Source of the DNA: Armigeres subalbatus
Taxonomy: Eukaryota; Arthropoda; Insecta; Diptera; Culicidae
Assembly: GCF_024139115.2 (NCBI RefSeq)
Contig: NC_085141.1
Span: 391,454,632-391,518,631, forward strand
DNA length: 64,000 nt
Direction: 5' to 3'
Below, in pieces: positions 22,062 through 34,249 of this stretch. The stretch's first letter is position 1, and every line of letters begins with the position of its first letter. The position numbers were made by a program, and so were the translations under genes. The notes under the pieces are model-generated. The model did no database searches and was not told where the DNA came from. It worked only from the letters and a program-made list of their open reading frames with translations.

Positions 22062-23469
22062 ATGAGCATTAATAAAAACAAGAGGAATGATGAGTCTCTG
22101 AATTCTCCACTTCCTTCAAAGAAACAAGGTTTCAAGACCGTCCTGCCAAAGCGCGGAAAAAATAGAAGGAAGCTGGAGAATTCAGATATTCCTTCTAACT
22201 CTAATATCGGAAATAATTCTTCTCCAATCGAACTGAGCAATCAGTTCGATTTGATTAATGATGAAATTGAGCAAATCGAATATACCTCTAGCCCAGGTGA
22301 TTCGATTCATGCGAAAAAGCAAAGGATTCCGCCAATTGTGGTATCTGTTGCCGAGTTTTCTGGCTTCCGGAATGAGATTTTGAATAACCTTCAGGGATCA
22401 AGATTTCATTTCAGATTGCTAGGAAGGGTGACTGCCGCGTTTTGCCGGGATCCTTTGACGATCGCAAACGTCTTCTTCAGTATTTAACTGAGAAGCACCA
22501 TAAATTCTTCACATACGACGACAAAACTGAGCGATTGTTCAAAGTGGTCTTGAAAGGTCTCCCCAGTGATGATAAATCACTGGATGAGATTAAAATTGAA
22601 ATTTCTCAATTACTTGGATTTTCACCAGTCCAAGTTATTAAGATGAAAAAGAAATCCCACTCTGGTACTTCCCAGAGGGGCATTTCTCAAGAATTTTATT
22701 TAGTTCATTTTAACAAAAGCGAACTAAATAATATGAAAAGTTTGGAAAAGGCCTGTATTATGTCCCATGTCCGTGTTACATGGGAACATTTCCGCAGGCC
22801 TGGGGGAAATTTCCAAAACCCCACCCAGTGCCGTAAGTGCCAAAAGTGGGGTCATGGAACCAAACATTGTCACATGGATGCTAAATGCATGATTTGTGGT
22901 GGAACATCTCACGCCAAGGACGCATGTCCTGTGAGAGAAGATTCCAATAAATTTAAGTGTGCAATTGGAATCATAAATCCAATTTCTGGGAATGCCCTTC
23001 ACGCAAAAAAGTTTTGAATTCCCGAGCAAAATTGATGACGGGAAATTCCAATCGGATCCCAGATTCGACGGGTAGAAATTTTTCAAACGCTCAAATTTCG
23101 AAACCAGTTACCGGTCGAGCAATTCATACCCACCACAATTCACAAACAAATTTTGCCGCTCGTCAACGGGTAGCAAGCACTTCAGTAAATTCCAATTTTT
23201 CGAATGTACCAACGTATGCAAACATCGCTGCTGGTAGACAAAATTTCTCTTCTCAAAATGAGGTTTATACCCATGTCCCAATGGAAAATAATGGTCATGT
23301 TGCCGATTCAGGTAGCATGACTGCTTCCGATTTTGATTTTTTAACTGAACAATTGCATCACATGATTGATGCAATGTTCAAAGCAAATACCATACCAGAA
23401 GCTGTTCAGGTTGGTATAAAGTACACACACAAAAATGTTATCGGACTCCGTTTTAATGGATCTAAATAA
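22062..23469 (+). pseudogene. Jockey LINE ORF1 (gag-like, zinc knuckles), frameshifted
   Basis: It would encode the nucleic-acid-binding chaperone of the retrotransposon particle. The ATG at 22062 starts MSINKNKRNDESLN. The reading then shifts near 22440 to the frame holding GSFDDRKRLLQYLTEKHH and FKVVLKGLPSDD, and again near 22957 to the frame holding NHKSNFWECPSRKK. CCHC knuckles are visible: CRKCQKWGHGTKHC, then CMICGGTSHAKDAC, then a third split by the second shift. The C-terminal part is asparagine and serine rich. The last frame ends at 23469 and overlaps the ORF2 start, as is usual in this clade. Three segments in three frames make it non-functional. Confidence 0.88.
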
Positions 23470-25782
23470 TTGTGTGAAAGTTCTAAATTGGAATGCCTGC
23501 TCTCTAAAGGGTAAGGAAGATGAATTATTCAACTTCCTAACAGTTCATAATGTGCATATTGCCATTATAACAGAAACTTATTTAAAGCCCGGACTCTCCA
23601 TTAAAAGAGATCCAAATTATTTTATCTACAGAAATGATCGTCTTGACAGCGCCTGTGGTGGGGTCGCCATTGTCATTAATAGACGTATCAAACATAAATT
23701 ATTTTCTTCGTTTGAAACCAAAGTTTTTGAAACCTTGGGAGTTTCTGTTGAAACAAATTTTGGTCAATTTTCCTTCATTGCAGCCTATTTGCCTTTTCAA
23801 TGCAATGGGCAGCAAAAGAATTTGTTGAAAGCTGATCTTCAAATTCTGACTCGCAACAAATCAAAATTCTTCGTAATTGGTGACTTCAATGCCAAACACC
23901 GTTCATGGAATAATGCTCAAAGCAATTCCAATGGCAAAATTTTATTTGAAGAGTGTTCTGCGGGATATTATACTATTCAATATCCCAATGGCCCTACTTG
24001 TTTTTCTTCCAGTCGAAATCCTTCTACAATTGATTTAGTTTTAACGGATTCAAGTCAGCTGTGTGGCCAATTGGTAACTAATGCTGACTTTGACTCTGAT
24101 CACCTTCCTGTGACATTTGAAATCTCACAAGAAGCTATTTATAATCCAATCAGCTCTACTTTCAATTATCATAGGGCTGATTGGGATTTATATAAAACGT
24201 ATATCGATAGGAATTTTGATGTTGATATTCCTCTCGATACCAAAAGTGATATTGATAATGCTCTCGTATCTTTGACAAATTTAATTGTCGAAGCCAGAGG
24301 CATTGCAATTCCTAAATGTGAAATTAAATTCAACTCCATTATTATTGACGACGATCTTCAGCTACTGATCCGTCTTAAAAATGTGAGGCGAAGGCAATAC
24401 CAAAGAACTCGCGATCCCGCGTTGAAAGTTATTTGGCGAGATATGCAAAATGAAATTAAAAAACGTTTCGCTATTCTGAGAAATACCAACTTTGAGAATA
24501 ATGTCTCGAAGTTAGATCCCAGTTCGAAACCCTTTTGGAAATTAACGAAAATTCTTAAAAAACCTCAAAAGCCAATTCCAGCGCTTAAAGAGGGAAATAA
24601 AATTTTATTAACAAATGGCGAAAAGGCTCAAGTACTTGCTCAGCAGTTCGAGAGTGCCCATAATTTTAGTCTAGGTCTCACTAGTCCAATTGAGGATCAG
24701 GTTACACGAAGCTTCGAAGACATTCTCAACCAAGATAATGTTTTTGACCCTTCGTTGGGAACTAATTTGGATGAAGTGAGATCTATTACTAGAAAATTTA
24801 AAAATATGAAAGCCCCGGGTGATGATGGTATTTTATACATACTTATCAAAAAACTTCCTGAGAGCTCTTTATCCTTTTTGGTTAATTTATTTAACAAATG
24901 TTTTCAATTGGCATACTTCCCAGATAAATGGAAAAATGCCAAAGTTGTTCCAATTTTGAAGCCGGAAAAAAAATCCAGCTGAGGTTCCTAGTTATCGCCC
25001 AATCAGTTTGCTTTCTTCAATCAGCAAACTGTTTGAAAAGATTATTTTAAATAGAATGATGGTTCATATTAATGACAATTCTATTTTTGCTGATGAGCAA
25101 TTTGGTTTTCGCCATGGGCATTCAACCACTCATCAGTTATTAAGAGTTACGAACTTAATTCGGCTCAACAAATCTGAAGGATATTCGACTGGAGTTGCTC
25201 TTCTTGATATAGAGAAAGCATTTGACAGTGTTTGGCATGAAGGTTTGATTGTAAAATTGATGAATTTTAATTTTCCTTTGTACATTATTAAACTGATCCA
25301 AAATTATTTATCAGATCGCTCACTGCAGGTAAACTATCAGAATTCTAAATCTGATAGATTACCTGTAAGCGAACTAAATATTTAGGACTTCTGCTAGGTC
25401 AAAAATTAACTTTTAAAAATCACATTGAAGGCCTTCAAGCCAAATGTAACAAATATATTAAGTGTCTATATCCACTTATAAACAGAAAATCAAAACTTTG
25501 TCTTAAGAACAAACTTTTGATTTACAAACAAATTTTTAGACCTGCCATGTTGTATGCTGTGCCAATATGGACTAGTTGCTGCAATATCAGAAAGCTCTTC
25601 AGAGGATTCAAAATAAAATTCTGAAAATGATTCTGAAGTTGCCTCCGTGGTATAGTACCAATGAACTTCATAGAATTTCTAATATGGAGACATTGCAACA
25701 AATGTCCAACAAAATAATTTCCAATTTTAGACAAAAATCGTTGCAATCTTCTATTGCAACGATTAACTCCTTGTACCCTTAG
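23456..25782 (+). pseudogene. Jockey LINE ORF2 (endonuclease and reverse transcriptase), broken
   Basis: I place the start at MDLNNCVKVLNWNACSLKGK, where homology to the apurinic-like endonuclease begins. Endonuclease motifs follow: ITETYLKPG, GGVAIVIN, VIGDFNAKHRSW and DSDHLPVTFE. RT motifs are KAPGDDGI, WKNAKVVPILKPEK, SYRPISLLSSISKLFEKI, EQFGFRHGHSTTHQL and LLDIEKAFDSVWHEGL. One extra A in the A-run at about 24966-24973 shifts the frame. After DRLPVS, at about 25370, the sequence jumps to KYLGLLLGQKLTFKNHIEGL in another frame. The VPQGS and YADD blocks are missing, roughly a hundred residues by comparison with the family. A further shift near 25575 precedes ALQRIQNKILKMI and the end at 25782. 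Confidence 0.9.
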
Positions 25783-25988
25783 TATAAAATAGGTTAAGAT
25801 TAGTTTAAGTTGAAAACATTGTAATTCCTACATGGTTCAATTCAACCAGAGGAAAAATTGTAACTGCCAGAGGCAATTGAAATGTATTAATAATAACTAA
25901 AAATATAACATAGCAAATAAGGATGTAGTGTTAAGAAAACACGGAACACCTAGTCTAAGAGATGAATGCATGTATTAGATAATTAGCA

Positions 25989-25994
25989 AATAAA
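25989..25994 (+). terminator. Polyadenylation signal of the Jockey LINE
   Basis: AATAAA lies about 10 nt before the poly(A) tract, as expected for a processed LINE transcript. Confidence 0.6.
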
Positions 25995-26024
25995 ATTAGT
26001 TAAAAAAAAAAAAAAAAAAAAAAA

Positions 26025-26037
26025 GTTTCAGCCTCAC
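26025..26037. repeat. Target duplication of the Jockey LINE, right copy
   Basis: GTTTCAGCCTCAC follows the poly(A) directly. Confidence 0.75.
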
Positions 26038-28012
26038 AGAGTAGACATTCAGTTGGTGCGCGATCGATCGTGTTGCTGCTTCGCACGTCAGCTTGTCTGG
26101 GAGAACGCGAAATGATAAAAAGTATTGGAAACATTGAAGGCGTTCTTTTCTCGTCGCAGTACAAATGAGGTAAATTACTAGTGCTTGAAGGATCGTGCTT
26201 CTACAGTGCGCGTTGTTTTAGTCGGAAGAAGCGCGACACTATTGAGTAAGCAGAAGCCACTGGCAAGCATTGTGTGGAGTATATTTTATAGCTTGTTAAA
26301 CGAAAACATTGATTTCGCGATCAAGCACGGGTTTCATCCTCGTGCTATTGAAACAACTTCGCATACAGTAACTAATTAGTCGCATACTAAGATGATGTCC
26401 CATGTCTTTCTCAACTAACACATTTTTGTTTCCCGAGGCGCTCGCACAGATGCAGAGTATTCCTCGGTCTCTTTTAACAATCAGTGCTGAACTAATTTTC
26501 ATCTCCTAATCTTGGAGGACGTGGCATCGTTATTGCTCTTGAACTAATGAATCATGTAAAGTGAAAATAGCCAATCCCAAGAAGACTATTCAATTGGTGA
26601 GCTGGGCATATTTGTTGATTTCCGGCCAATCACGACTAGCAACTACGAAGTGTACAGTCAATCAAGCGAAGCTAAGTTTTATACAGATTTTGCAAAATTT
26701 AATTCAGAACTGTTTAGAAGCTTGCCATTCACTGGCTGGGTGTACTATTTCTATGTTTTTTTTTAAACATAGAAGCATTTGTTGATTAATAGTAACTAAG
26801 TGAAAATGATTATTTTTAGCCCGAATCGCCAGAATTTAAATAGCATCTAAAGGGAGTTTTTTTTAATGTTATTTGTTGCAATCGTAACCCAACCGGTGTT
26901 TGTTAGATTGTCTAACAATTCTGTATAAGAACCTACCAAAACTTGTATAAGAGTTAGGTATATGCGAAAATGCTAGATTCTTTTACAAATATTGTATGAG
27001 ACCAAAGCTTTTCTTACAATATTTGTTTGTGAGCTTACACTTTTTGTGTAAGAATCTAATTAACCTCCAATTGCAATATTATTATTTTCATAAATACGCC
27101 AAGGAAAAATTTAGTGTTACAAACATTTTGTTAATAATATTACGCATGATAAAAAATGATACATTATACCTGTAACAATGTCCCTTACATAAAAATCATT
27201 GTCTCACCTGTTTTGAACCACTGCGACCGTGCCGGTAGTCTTGGCCAACTACACGTGTGCGAGGAGCGAAAACAACATTCAACGGCGCGAATACGAATAG
27301 CACACAACCAGCAGCTTTGCCTTCGCGAGATAAGACGACTCTATCTCGGTAGACTGCAGCACAGACCCGTTTCTGTGTACTTCAACCAATACCAAACGAA
27401 CCAAAATATATTTTGAATGAAGACGTTTAGCAGATTTGAGGGACGTTTGCTTTGTGCGTGTGCTAATTTCAAATATTTTTGCTCGTTGCGTTTCGCCATC
27501 TCGCTCGTCCCACATTGAGGTCACGTGGAATTTCGACATCCCATCCGTGGTTCTGCGACTGCTGCGCTATAGGAAATATTTTCGTTGCTACAACTTGAGA
27601 TGCGAAATAATCAACGAGGACAAATGGTTGTTTTCTTGTTTTTGTGGCTTATAACTGTGGAAGTGTTTGAAGAATACTAAGCGGCAAGGCGGCAAACTTT
27701 CCGGTTGTTAGTTACAATGCCCGTAGAAAGAATGATAAAAGAGGCCTTTTGGGCATCAATGGTAAGACACGCGGTCGCAAAGCAGACCATGCTGAATGTG
27801 GTTGTACTCGAATCCTGGTACGGTCTAGCAAAACATCTGATGGGAAGTTTCTCTGTATCAAATCCACTATTCTCATTGTGGTTTATGAAAGAATAGTAAA
27901 ATTGAAAACATTATACATAACTACATAATATGATCAAGGGCAGATGATGTGCTGATTTGTTATCGTAACATGTATCAAGGATATTTGTCGTAAGCAGAGT
28001 TGACACATTAAC
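26038..28012. other. Mixed-composition DNA, no recognised gene
   Basis: Stretches near 26030-26350 and 27225-27700 have less AT and more CG dinucleotides than their surroundings, reminiscent of 5' leaders. Open frames stay below 90 codons and show no family motif, so nothing is called. Confidence 0.4.
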
Positions 28013-28023
28013 AAACTATATTT

Positions 28024-28189
28024 CGGAAAAATATATTAAGCTTTTAGTGGAATGTATTAAACCGTCTAAGACGAATTAAGTACTGTTCATTTAATTCCAC
28101 CAGTGAATTTTCGTTATCTTTGCAGATACGTATTTCGACCACAACTGTGTGGTCGTCTTCAGTGTCTTGTACTTGACTCGACTCGACGG
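28024..28189 (-). mobile_element. SINE-like insertion, single-orientation copy (166 bp)
   Basis: On the minus strand it runs from GTCGAGTCGAGTCAAGTACA through GTGGTCGAAATACGTATCTG and GGTGGAATTAAATG to TTAATATATTTTTCCG. An 11-bp duplication AAACTATATTT at 28013-28023 and 28190-28200 sets the limits and makes this the reference full-length copy in the window. No polymerase III boxes are evident, so it could be a LINE-end derivative and not a true SINE. Confidence 0.8.
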
Positions 28190-28200
28190 AAACTATATTT

Positions 28201-31009
28201 ATTATGAACACGATGAATAATTACAGATTTTTTGGATGGAATAGAAAAGTTAAAAATCTGAAAATTATAGACCGATTTAATTTTCAGTCATAACGCAAAA
28301 GTTTACCTATTCAATAACCTATTAGTTTACTTTTAAAATTTTCCTCAATGCAATCTTGAGTATTATTATATTATTTCTAAAATACTTAAGAATTCGTATT
28401 CACTTCGCAAATTGGAAGTTTAATAGATAATGTACCATGCATCGATGACGATGCTGTCATATTTGTCGTGTTAATGTTTCAATGTTAATCACAGCTTTTT
28501 CTACTTATAATTAATAAAACTGCTCTTTGCGTAATATTCAATGCAAAGTGAATTTTTATGGATGAGCCATCAAGCAGGTTTTACTGAAAGCAGTGATTGA
28601 CGGAAAATAACTGTCTCACTTTAGCGTCTATTAGTCAAAATATTAAGCGACAACCATAGCATAACTTCGAAAATAAGTTGAGTCCAAGAATAATTCTTGT
28701 TAGGAGAAATTTGTAATTTCTGTCCAGTGACTTCCAAATTTAAGTCTGGAATTAAAACAGCGCCTAAGAGGTGGAAGATTTTGAAAGTAATCAAGTAAAA
28801 ACGCCACTTCGCTGCCACATGGCCTGCATCATAAATACAAACATCAAGGAAAACCTGTTTTCTGGAGGCTGAACTCTTCGCGCATGCAAGCCCATCATTG
28901 AAATTCGCCACACACAAAAATGGCGTCCACGCCATTGCCGCTGACCGTGTCGCAAGCTCCGCATAACTAAGCTTCTGCGTTATGACTATGGATGAGAAAT
29001 TTTAACCATCGAAAAGGGCAACATTTTTGTCACTTTTCTCCACCATCGCGTCGTGCCAGCCGTCGTGTCATCGTCTGCTCAGGTGTCGGTTGCGCATATC
29101 CACCATGCACCCGGCAGTAGTGTATGGTTGACTTTCTTTCTCCACCTTGCAACGGCAATCTTGATCCATCAATCACTGCCCACTGGCCTATCGTTCTCTG
29201 CGAATGCTTTGATATTCAGTGAAGTTTTATCTCTGATGCGAGTTCGTACATCGTGGGTCACCGAAATCCACATATCTATGGGACCGTACAATAAATACGT
29301 AATTTGTGTGATTTTTCACAAAATTTCTTTTACTCAAATTATTTGTTTATTTCAGTACTTTTTAACCTGTTATAATCTTTAAAGAGTAGAATATGAAATA
29401 ACTGAAACGTTGTTCATTCGGGACTTCCTTCATATTATCAAGTTGTTATGCTTTTACCAAATTGAAAATCACGGTGAGTGAAACTGAAAGTTCTTTAGAT
29501 GTTAATTGATTCATAGAAGTTGGTCTCTTATTATTAAAGGATTTATTCGCTATCTTTTATGCTTTAAATAGTTACTTCCATTGGTACATTACATTGCAGT
29601 TCAACTTTACCTAACTCGTCTGTACATGCATTTTGGCAGTTATTTTATTTACCTCAAATTAGTTTGAGCTAAGTACATCGAACCGCAAAGAATCATACTT
29701 CGTCTGTATAAGCATAACATTTGTTCGCTAATAATTTTTCTCACGGAATCAAAGTTGCACATCTGATGACGATGCCAGAGGATACAAAGGTCCTACATAT
29801 AAAAAAAAACATTAAAAAGGTTGACTTTATCCCACAAACTTCCCACGCTTAGAAACCGATTAAAGCTGCTTTTCCTTTTTCTTCTTTTTATGATGCAGAG
29901 CAAATGCGAACAATTTTATAGGATGCCAAAATATTAATTCCTTCCACAAACACACTCACTGGAAAGGCATTGATTGGCACTGTGCCGCAGCCACCGCGGC
30001 GGTGTTCGCTACCCAGCCCAAGCTGTGGCCGTCGATATCCACATTATCCTTTTCCACCTACCCTTGAATAATCGGATTCGATCCTCGCGTGCAAGTGCGT
30101 AACATTCCTATGAATGCTTCGGTCTCCATATCCTGCAAGAAACGGATCGAGGTGCGCAGGCGGGTGCATTAACCGGTTTTTGCTTTTCTTTTGCGTTCCC
30201 AAAGTTCAGGTTCGTTCTGGCGCATCTCGTCATCCTAATAAATTAAGGGGATTTTGATTGCCAGATTTTGATAGGAGCTGGTGCAGTAGTTTTTTTCTCT
30301 CCTTTTTATCTTCCATTGGTGAATTCAGGCTCGGGGTTTAAATTGTATGCTTTGTTACGCAAAACCTAGCCCACACCGAGCGTGGAAGCCAGCGTGGTCC
30401 TTTTTTATTTGGAAAAAGAAAAACAGCACTGAAAAGGGAATCAAAAAATTATATTTTGATAGGACTCAGGTCCGGCAGAGGGATGGATGGAGTGCAATGT
30501 AAGCCGTACGTGTGCTTAGGTGATTTTTTTTATAACGAAGGGATCGGTCGTCCAGGTAGAAAATGCATAAAATTTACAAAAGGATGTACACTGAATGATT
30601 CGCTAGCATTTGGAGAGACTGTCCTGGGTACAATGTGATGATCGAGACGTTGGTGTTGAAGTTGCATGTTTTTCAAAGGAATTTAGATTTCATCCACTTA
30701 AGTGCGCACTTCAGTATTGAATTTTTTTTCATACTTTGCCCTTTTCAAGCTGGTTGTGTCGAAGCTAATGCAATGCGATGAAGCTTTTCAATTTAAGGAA
30801 GCGCAATAATGAATATAAACTTCAATTTTGTTTTGGGGTATTGATATTACTTATAATTTTACTGACAATAATTCAAACACTAGATACCTATATCATAAAA
30901 AATGATTGCTTTACTCGTACAACAAAGCACCGAAAGGCTATCATTTAACATTAAAAACATTATTTACAACGGCCTACATTGTAATTATTGATAAATATTA
31001 TGTTACACA
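28201..31009. other. No recognised feature
   Basis: Long AT-rich stretch with a more GC-rich patch around 29030-29280 and 29985-30190. Frames of up to 109 codons show no recognisable domain. Confidence 0.45.
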
Positions 31010-31011
31010 TA

Positions 31012-31356
31012 GGGTGGTTCAAAAAATCGATTTTGCTCCACAACGCTCATCTAATTCTGTATCATGTTCCGAAAGTCCTCTGAAAATTTGAGCTGATTTG
31101 GATAAAAACTGATTTTGCACAAGCCATTTCAATTGCATTCAAATTAGTAAGGGGAAATTTATTTTTCATTATACTTATTATGGCGCTTCCCCATTAAGTG
31201 CAGTTTAAAAGAAAACCTACAAAGCTAAAAGCATTCACTCAACGAAAATCGCATCTTAATTAATCGTTCCAATCAGATCAAATTTTCAGAGGACATTCAG
31301 ATCATGATACAGAATCAGATAAGCGTTGTGGATCAAAATTTATTTTTGAACCACCC
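31012..31356. mobile_element. MITE, TA target, 345 bp
   Basis: TIRs of about 100 bp begin GGGTGGTTCAAAAAATCGAT and end TTTTGAACCACCC. They share CACAACGCTYATCT and CATGATACAGAAT-like blocks in inverted order. TA is at 31010-31011 and 31357-31358. Confidence 0.8.
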
Positions 31357-31469
31357 TAAATGCTGTACAGTGCATCACTTCCACTACATTAGTTCAAAAA
31401 ACCGATTATCGGATTTTCTTGAAATTTTTAAGGAATTTTAAACTTCTAATGAGTTAAGATTTACAACAT

Positions 31470-32464
31470 TTGTTTTATTCGATTTCATCACTCATTCCGA
31501 GTGCACGCACCTTTCTCTTCACTCTTCACATAAAATTTTGTACAATAGATTTTCCCAATGTTTTTTCCCAAATTTTCTTTAACTCCAACTCTATTTTAAT
31601 AATTTTGGGATGTTTGCAAAGTTTCGTCTTCACAATTGCCCAGAATTTTCAAATTGTGCGAAATTCCGGTGAATTTGGTGGGTTCATATTTTTGGTCACA
31701 AATATAACTCCGTTAGCTTGGTACAACTCCAACACGTTTCGAACAGAGTTGCTGGACGCTATATCAGGCCAAAAAAGAGTTGATACTTTGTGTTTCTTAT
31801 GAATGACATAAGACGCTTCTTGAGGCACTCTTTGTTGAAAATCATACCGATGATTGTTCCGGAACTAATGAAGGGAGCGCTTACTTCACCACATCCGCAA
31901 ATCAAAGTCATCTGCCTTTTTTGCAAATTTTGATAACTTCTTCGTTCGGACATCCTTCGCAACATCGAACTTAGACTTGGTAACGAAATATTCTTGCCCA
32001 GGAAGTTGACGGAAGTCAGCCTTGACGTTGCTTTCATCATCCATGCCGATGCAACACGATTTGATGAACAACTTCGCGTAAAGTTTCAGGGCGCGGGTTT
32101 TTTTCAGTGATGTTTTGCTTTTTATTCCTTTTTATTTTTTAGCCCCAAAGGCTTTTTGCACCCACCCTGTAAACATGTGACCTAGCACGCTTCATGGTTT
32201 TCTGCACAAAGCCAACCGATACCTTGAACTTGTTATCGACATCTCGAATGGACATATTTTGAAACTTCTTGAGCTGTTGTACCACTCTTGATCATTTGGA
32301 CCACTAACTTCTTTCCTTCAGACACCCTAACGCTCCTTGAAGGTTCTTATTACACGAGACACAGTAGAATTTGCAATCCCAAGCCTTTCAGCGATCGATG
32401 CACATGCACAAGATGCACAAACATTTTTTTCTTTTTTCCTGGCAATTCCTTGTTCTGATGACAT
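31470..32464 (-). pseudogene. Tc1/mariner (IS630) transposase, decayed
   Basis: This is a cut-and-paste transposase relic of about the usual 330-codon span. The likely start is MSSEQGIARKKEKN at 32464, followed by a helix-turn-helix IAERLGIANSTVSRVIRTFK. Then come GMDDESNVKADFRQLPGQEY, which carries the first catalytic Asp region, ICGCGEVSAPFISSGTI, DIASSNSVRNVLELYQANGV, and NPPNSPEFRTI followed by KFWAIVK. At the position of the third acidic residue the codon reads TGA where the family has GAA. Frameshifts separate the blocks. No matching terminal repeats were assigned; nearby MITEs have different ends. Confidence 0.82.
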
Positions 32465-32520
32465 GATTGAAACCACTGTATGAATAACTACGAAACTCTG
32501 CAGATGTAAACAATACACTA

Positions 32521-32717
32521 CCGTCATCGGGGGTGACAATGGGTTATCGCTCTCACCGGCAGTCTACAGGTCGTAGAGCAAAATCGTTCAAAAAGGTCTC
32601 TTATATTTTAGTCTTCTTGCCCTCAGATACATTCAATCTATTCTACAAGCACTCTAAGTAGTTGAAGCAGTGATATAATCTCACTCTCATTTGACCCATT
32701 GTTACCCCCAATGACGG
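32521..32717. mobile_element. MITE, TA target, 197 bp
   Basis: CCGTCATCGGGGGTGACAAT at the left and ATTGTTACCCCCAATGACGG at the right, with TA at 32519-32520 and 32718-32719. Non-coding. It lies just upstream of the transposase relic but the link is not shown. Confidence 0.8.
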
Positions 32718-32850
32718 TATGATTAAAATTTGCTCAAATGTTCAGGTTTTTTACTCATACGGTTCAAAAGTTACAGAAGATTTTCGGTGTGCCATTTTTA
32801 TCAAATACACCCTTAAGTCTATAGTAGAAACGTTACTGAGCAATTGATTA

Positions 32851-33227
32851 CTTACTTACTTACGGATCCTGTACACCTCCGGTGGTGCAAAGGGCCGACT
32901 TGAAAGATCTCCATCCTGAGCGTTGCCCGGCTATCGCTTTAACCTGTTGCCAGGTTAGATTTCGGTCGACTTCTTTTATTTCTTTATTGAGGCTTCACCG
33001 CCATGAGCCTCTGGGTCTGCCTCTGCTGCGATGTCCGCTGGGTTCCAGTCTAATGCTTGATTACAGATTTCGTTTCCGCCCCTACGTAGAGTGTGGCCGA
33101 CCCAGCCCCACTTCGATCCAATTTCTGTTGCTATCAGCCTCTGGCGACAACGACGATGGAGCTCATTGTTTGAGATCCAGTTGTGAGGCCACCAGGCCCG
33201 AATTATATACCGCAGGCATCTGTTAAT
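32851..33227 (-). mobile_element. 5'-truncated RTE-type LINE with GTAA-repeat tail
   Basis: The minus-strand frame encodes the C-terminal end of a non-LTR polymerase: INRCLRYIIRAWWPHNWISN, NELHRRCRQRLIATEI, KWGWVGHTLRRGGNEICNQA, then NPADIAAEADPEAHGGEASI. The 3' end reads GTACAGGATCCGTAAGTAAG, a short tandem tail typical of RTE elements. Duplications GAGCAATTGATTA (32838-32850) and GAGCAATCGATTA (33228-33240) flank it. Only the last 377 bp were copied, so it is dead on arrival. Confidence 0.85.
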
Positions 33228-33526
33228 GAGCAATCGATTAGCTCAATCATAAAGACGCAGATCTAAGTCGGTTATCATATTTGTTTTCCTTGCGGTATTA
33301 GCCTATATACTTCATCATCGTTGGTCCCTGATCTTGTCATGAACCCAGTTACCAACAAAAGCAACGTTTGGTGATATTGTTATCCACCTCAGTGCCAAGT
33401 ATATGGCTGAGCAAAATGGTTTTAAGCCGTTTCTATGCTCAGTCGAAAACAAGATAACAAGAAATAAGTTAAACAAGTCTGAAACTTTTTTTTAACTTGT
33501 ATGATCCATATTGATCAAAAAGAATT

Positions 33527-33743
33527 CAGAAAAATATATAAAGCTCTTTTAGTGGAATGTATTCAACCGTCTAAGACGAATTAAGTACTCTCCATTTAAT
33601 TCCACTATTTAATTTTCGATATCTTTTCAGATACGTATTTCGACCACAAATGTGTGGTCGTCTTCAGTGTCTCGTACACTGAAAAGATATCGAAAATTAA
33701 ATAGTGGAATTAAATGGAGAGTACTATATTCGTCTTAGACGGT
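33527..33743. mobile_element. Fold-back SINE-like insertion with 12-bp duplication
   Basis: The structure is as at 9654-9863: a minus-oriented copy (CAGAAAAATATATAAAGCTC to GTGTCTCGTACACTG) runs into an inverted second copy ending TTCGTCTTAGACGG. TCAAAAAGAATT lies at 33515-33526 and 33744-33755. The two halves pair almost perfectly over about 80 bp. Confidence 0.8.
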
Positions 33744-34021
33744 TCAAAAAGAATTGTAACTTACAACGGTTAGGTACATGGAAATAGTTTGATGTCAACA
33801 GTTGAAAATAATGCTTAAAATGTTGATACTATTGCTTTTGCGACAACACGCCTTGCATAAACATTGATGCCACAATTTTCAATCGTTTTACATACGGCGG
33901 AATAGTTCTAGAACCAATAAACCTTTATTGGTGTCTTGTACTTTTTATCTGTTATGGTTATGTTATGGAGTTTGTGAAGCAAATGAAAATCTTTCACTGA
34001 CCTATGCGCCGATCCACTTTG

Positions 34022-34120
34022 ACCTGGCGGCGGCGTGAACGCAATTTTTTAACGGCGGCGGCGGCTTAGCCGGCGTTACACCGCAGTAGTTCTTGGCGGC
34101 GGCGGCGGCTCGGATCGGCG
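34022..34120. repeat. GC-rich CGG/GCC block, left bracket of a degenerate satellite
   Basis: Runs such as GGCGGCGGCGGCTTAG and TTGGCGGCGGCGGCGGCTC follow TATGCGCCGATCCACTTTGA. The same TGYGCCGAT lead occurs at 40.13 kb. Confidence 0.65.
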
Positions 34121-34249
34121 CGATACAAAATTCTCATTTCTACGGTGTTGACGAGCAATACTTTTTTGGAATATTATTTGCATGTCTCGTGCATTAATTG
34201 CAATAAGCATAATTTATATTGAACGCTGTTAAATAATCTCCCAGGAATA

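Larger units (their letters stand above)
21794..26024 (+). mobile_element. Jockey-clade LINE, near full length, inactive
   Basis: The order is a 5' leader (21794-22061, opening TCAGACCGCATCGTGCTTTC), gag-like ORF1, an endonuclease plus reverse transcriptase ORF2, a 3' UTR with AATAAA at 25989-25994, and a 23-nt poly(A) at 26002-26024. Imperfect 13-bp target duplications flank it, so the 5' end is complete. An internal deletion at about 25380 removes the RT catalytic core, and at least four frameshifts break the ORFs. It cannot move by itself, though its 3' end could be recognised by relatives. Confidence 0.9.

Noticed and set aside
26038..27700. Possible host gene 5' exon or LTR after the Jockey element
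   Set aside because: CG-richer patches exist but there is no long frame, no paired LTR and no recognisable peptide.
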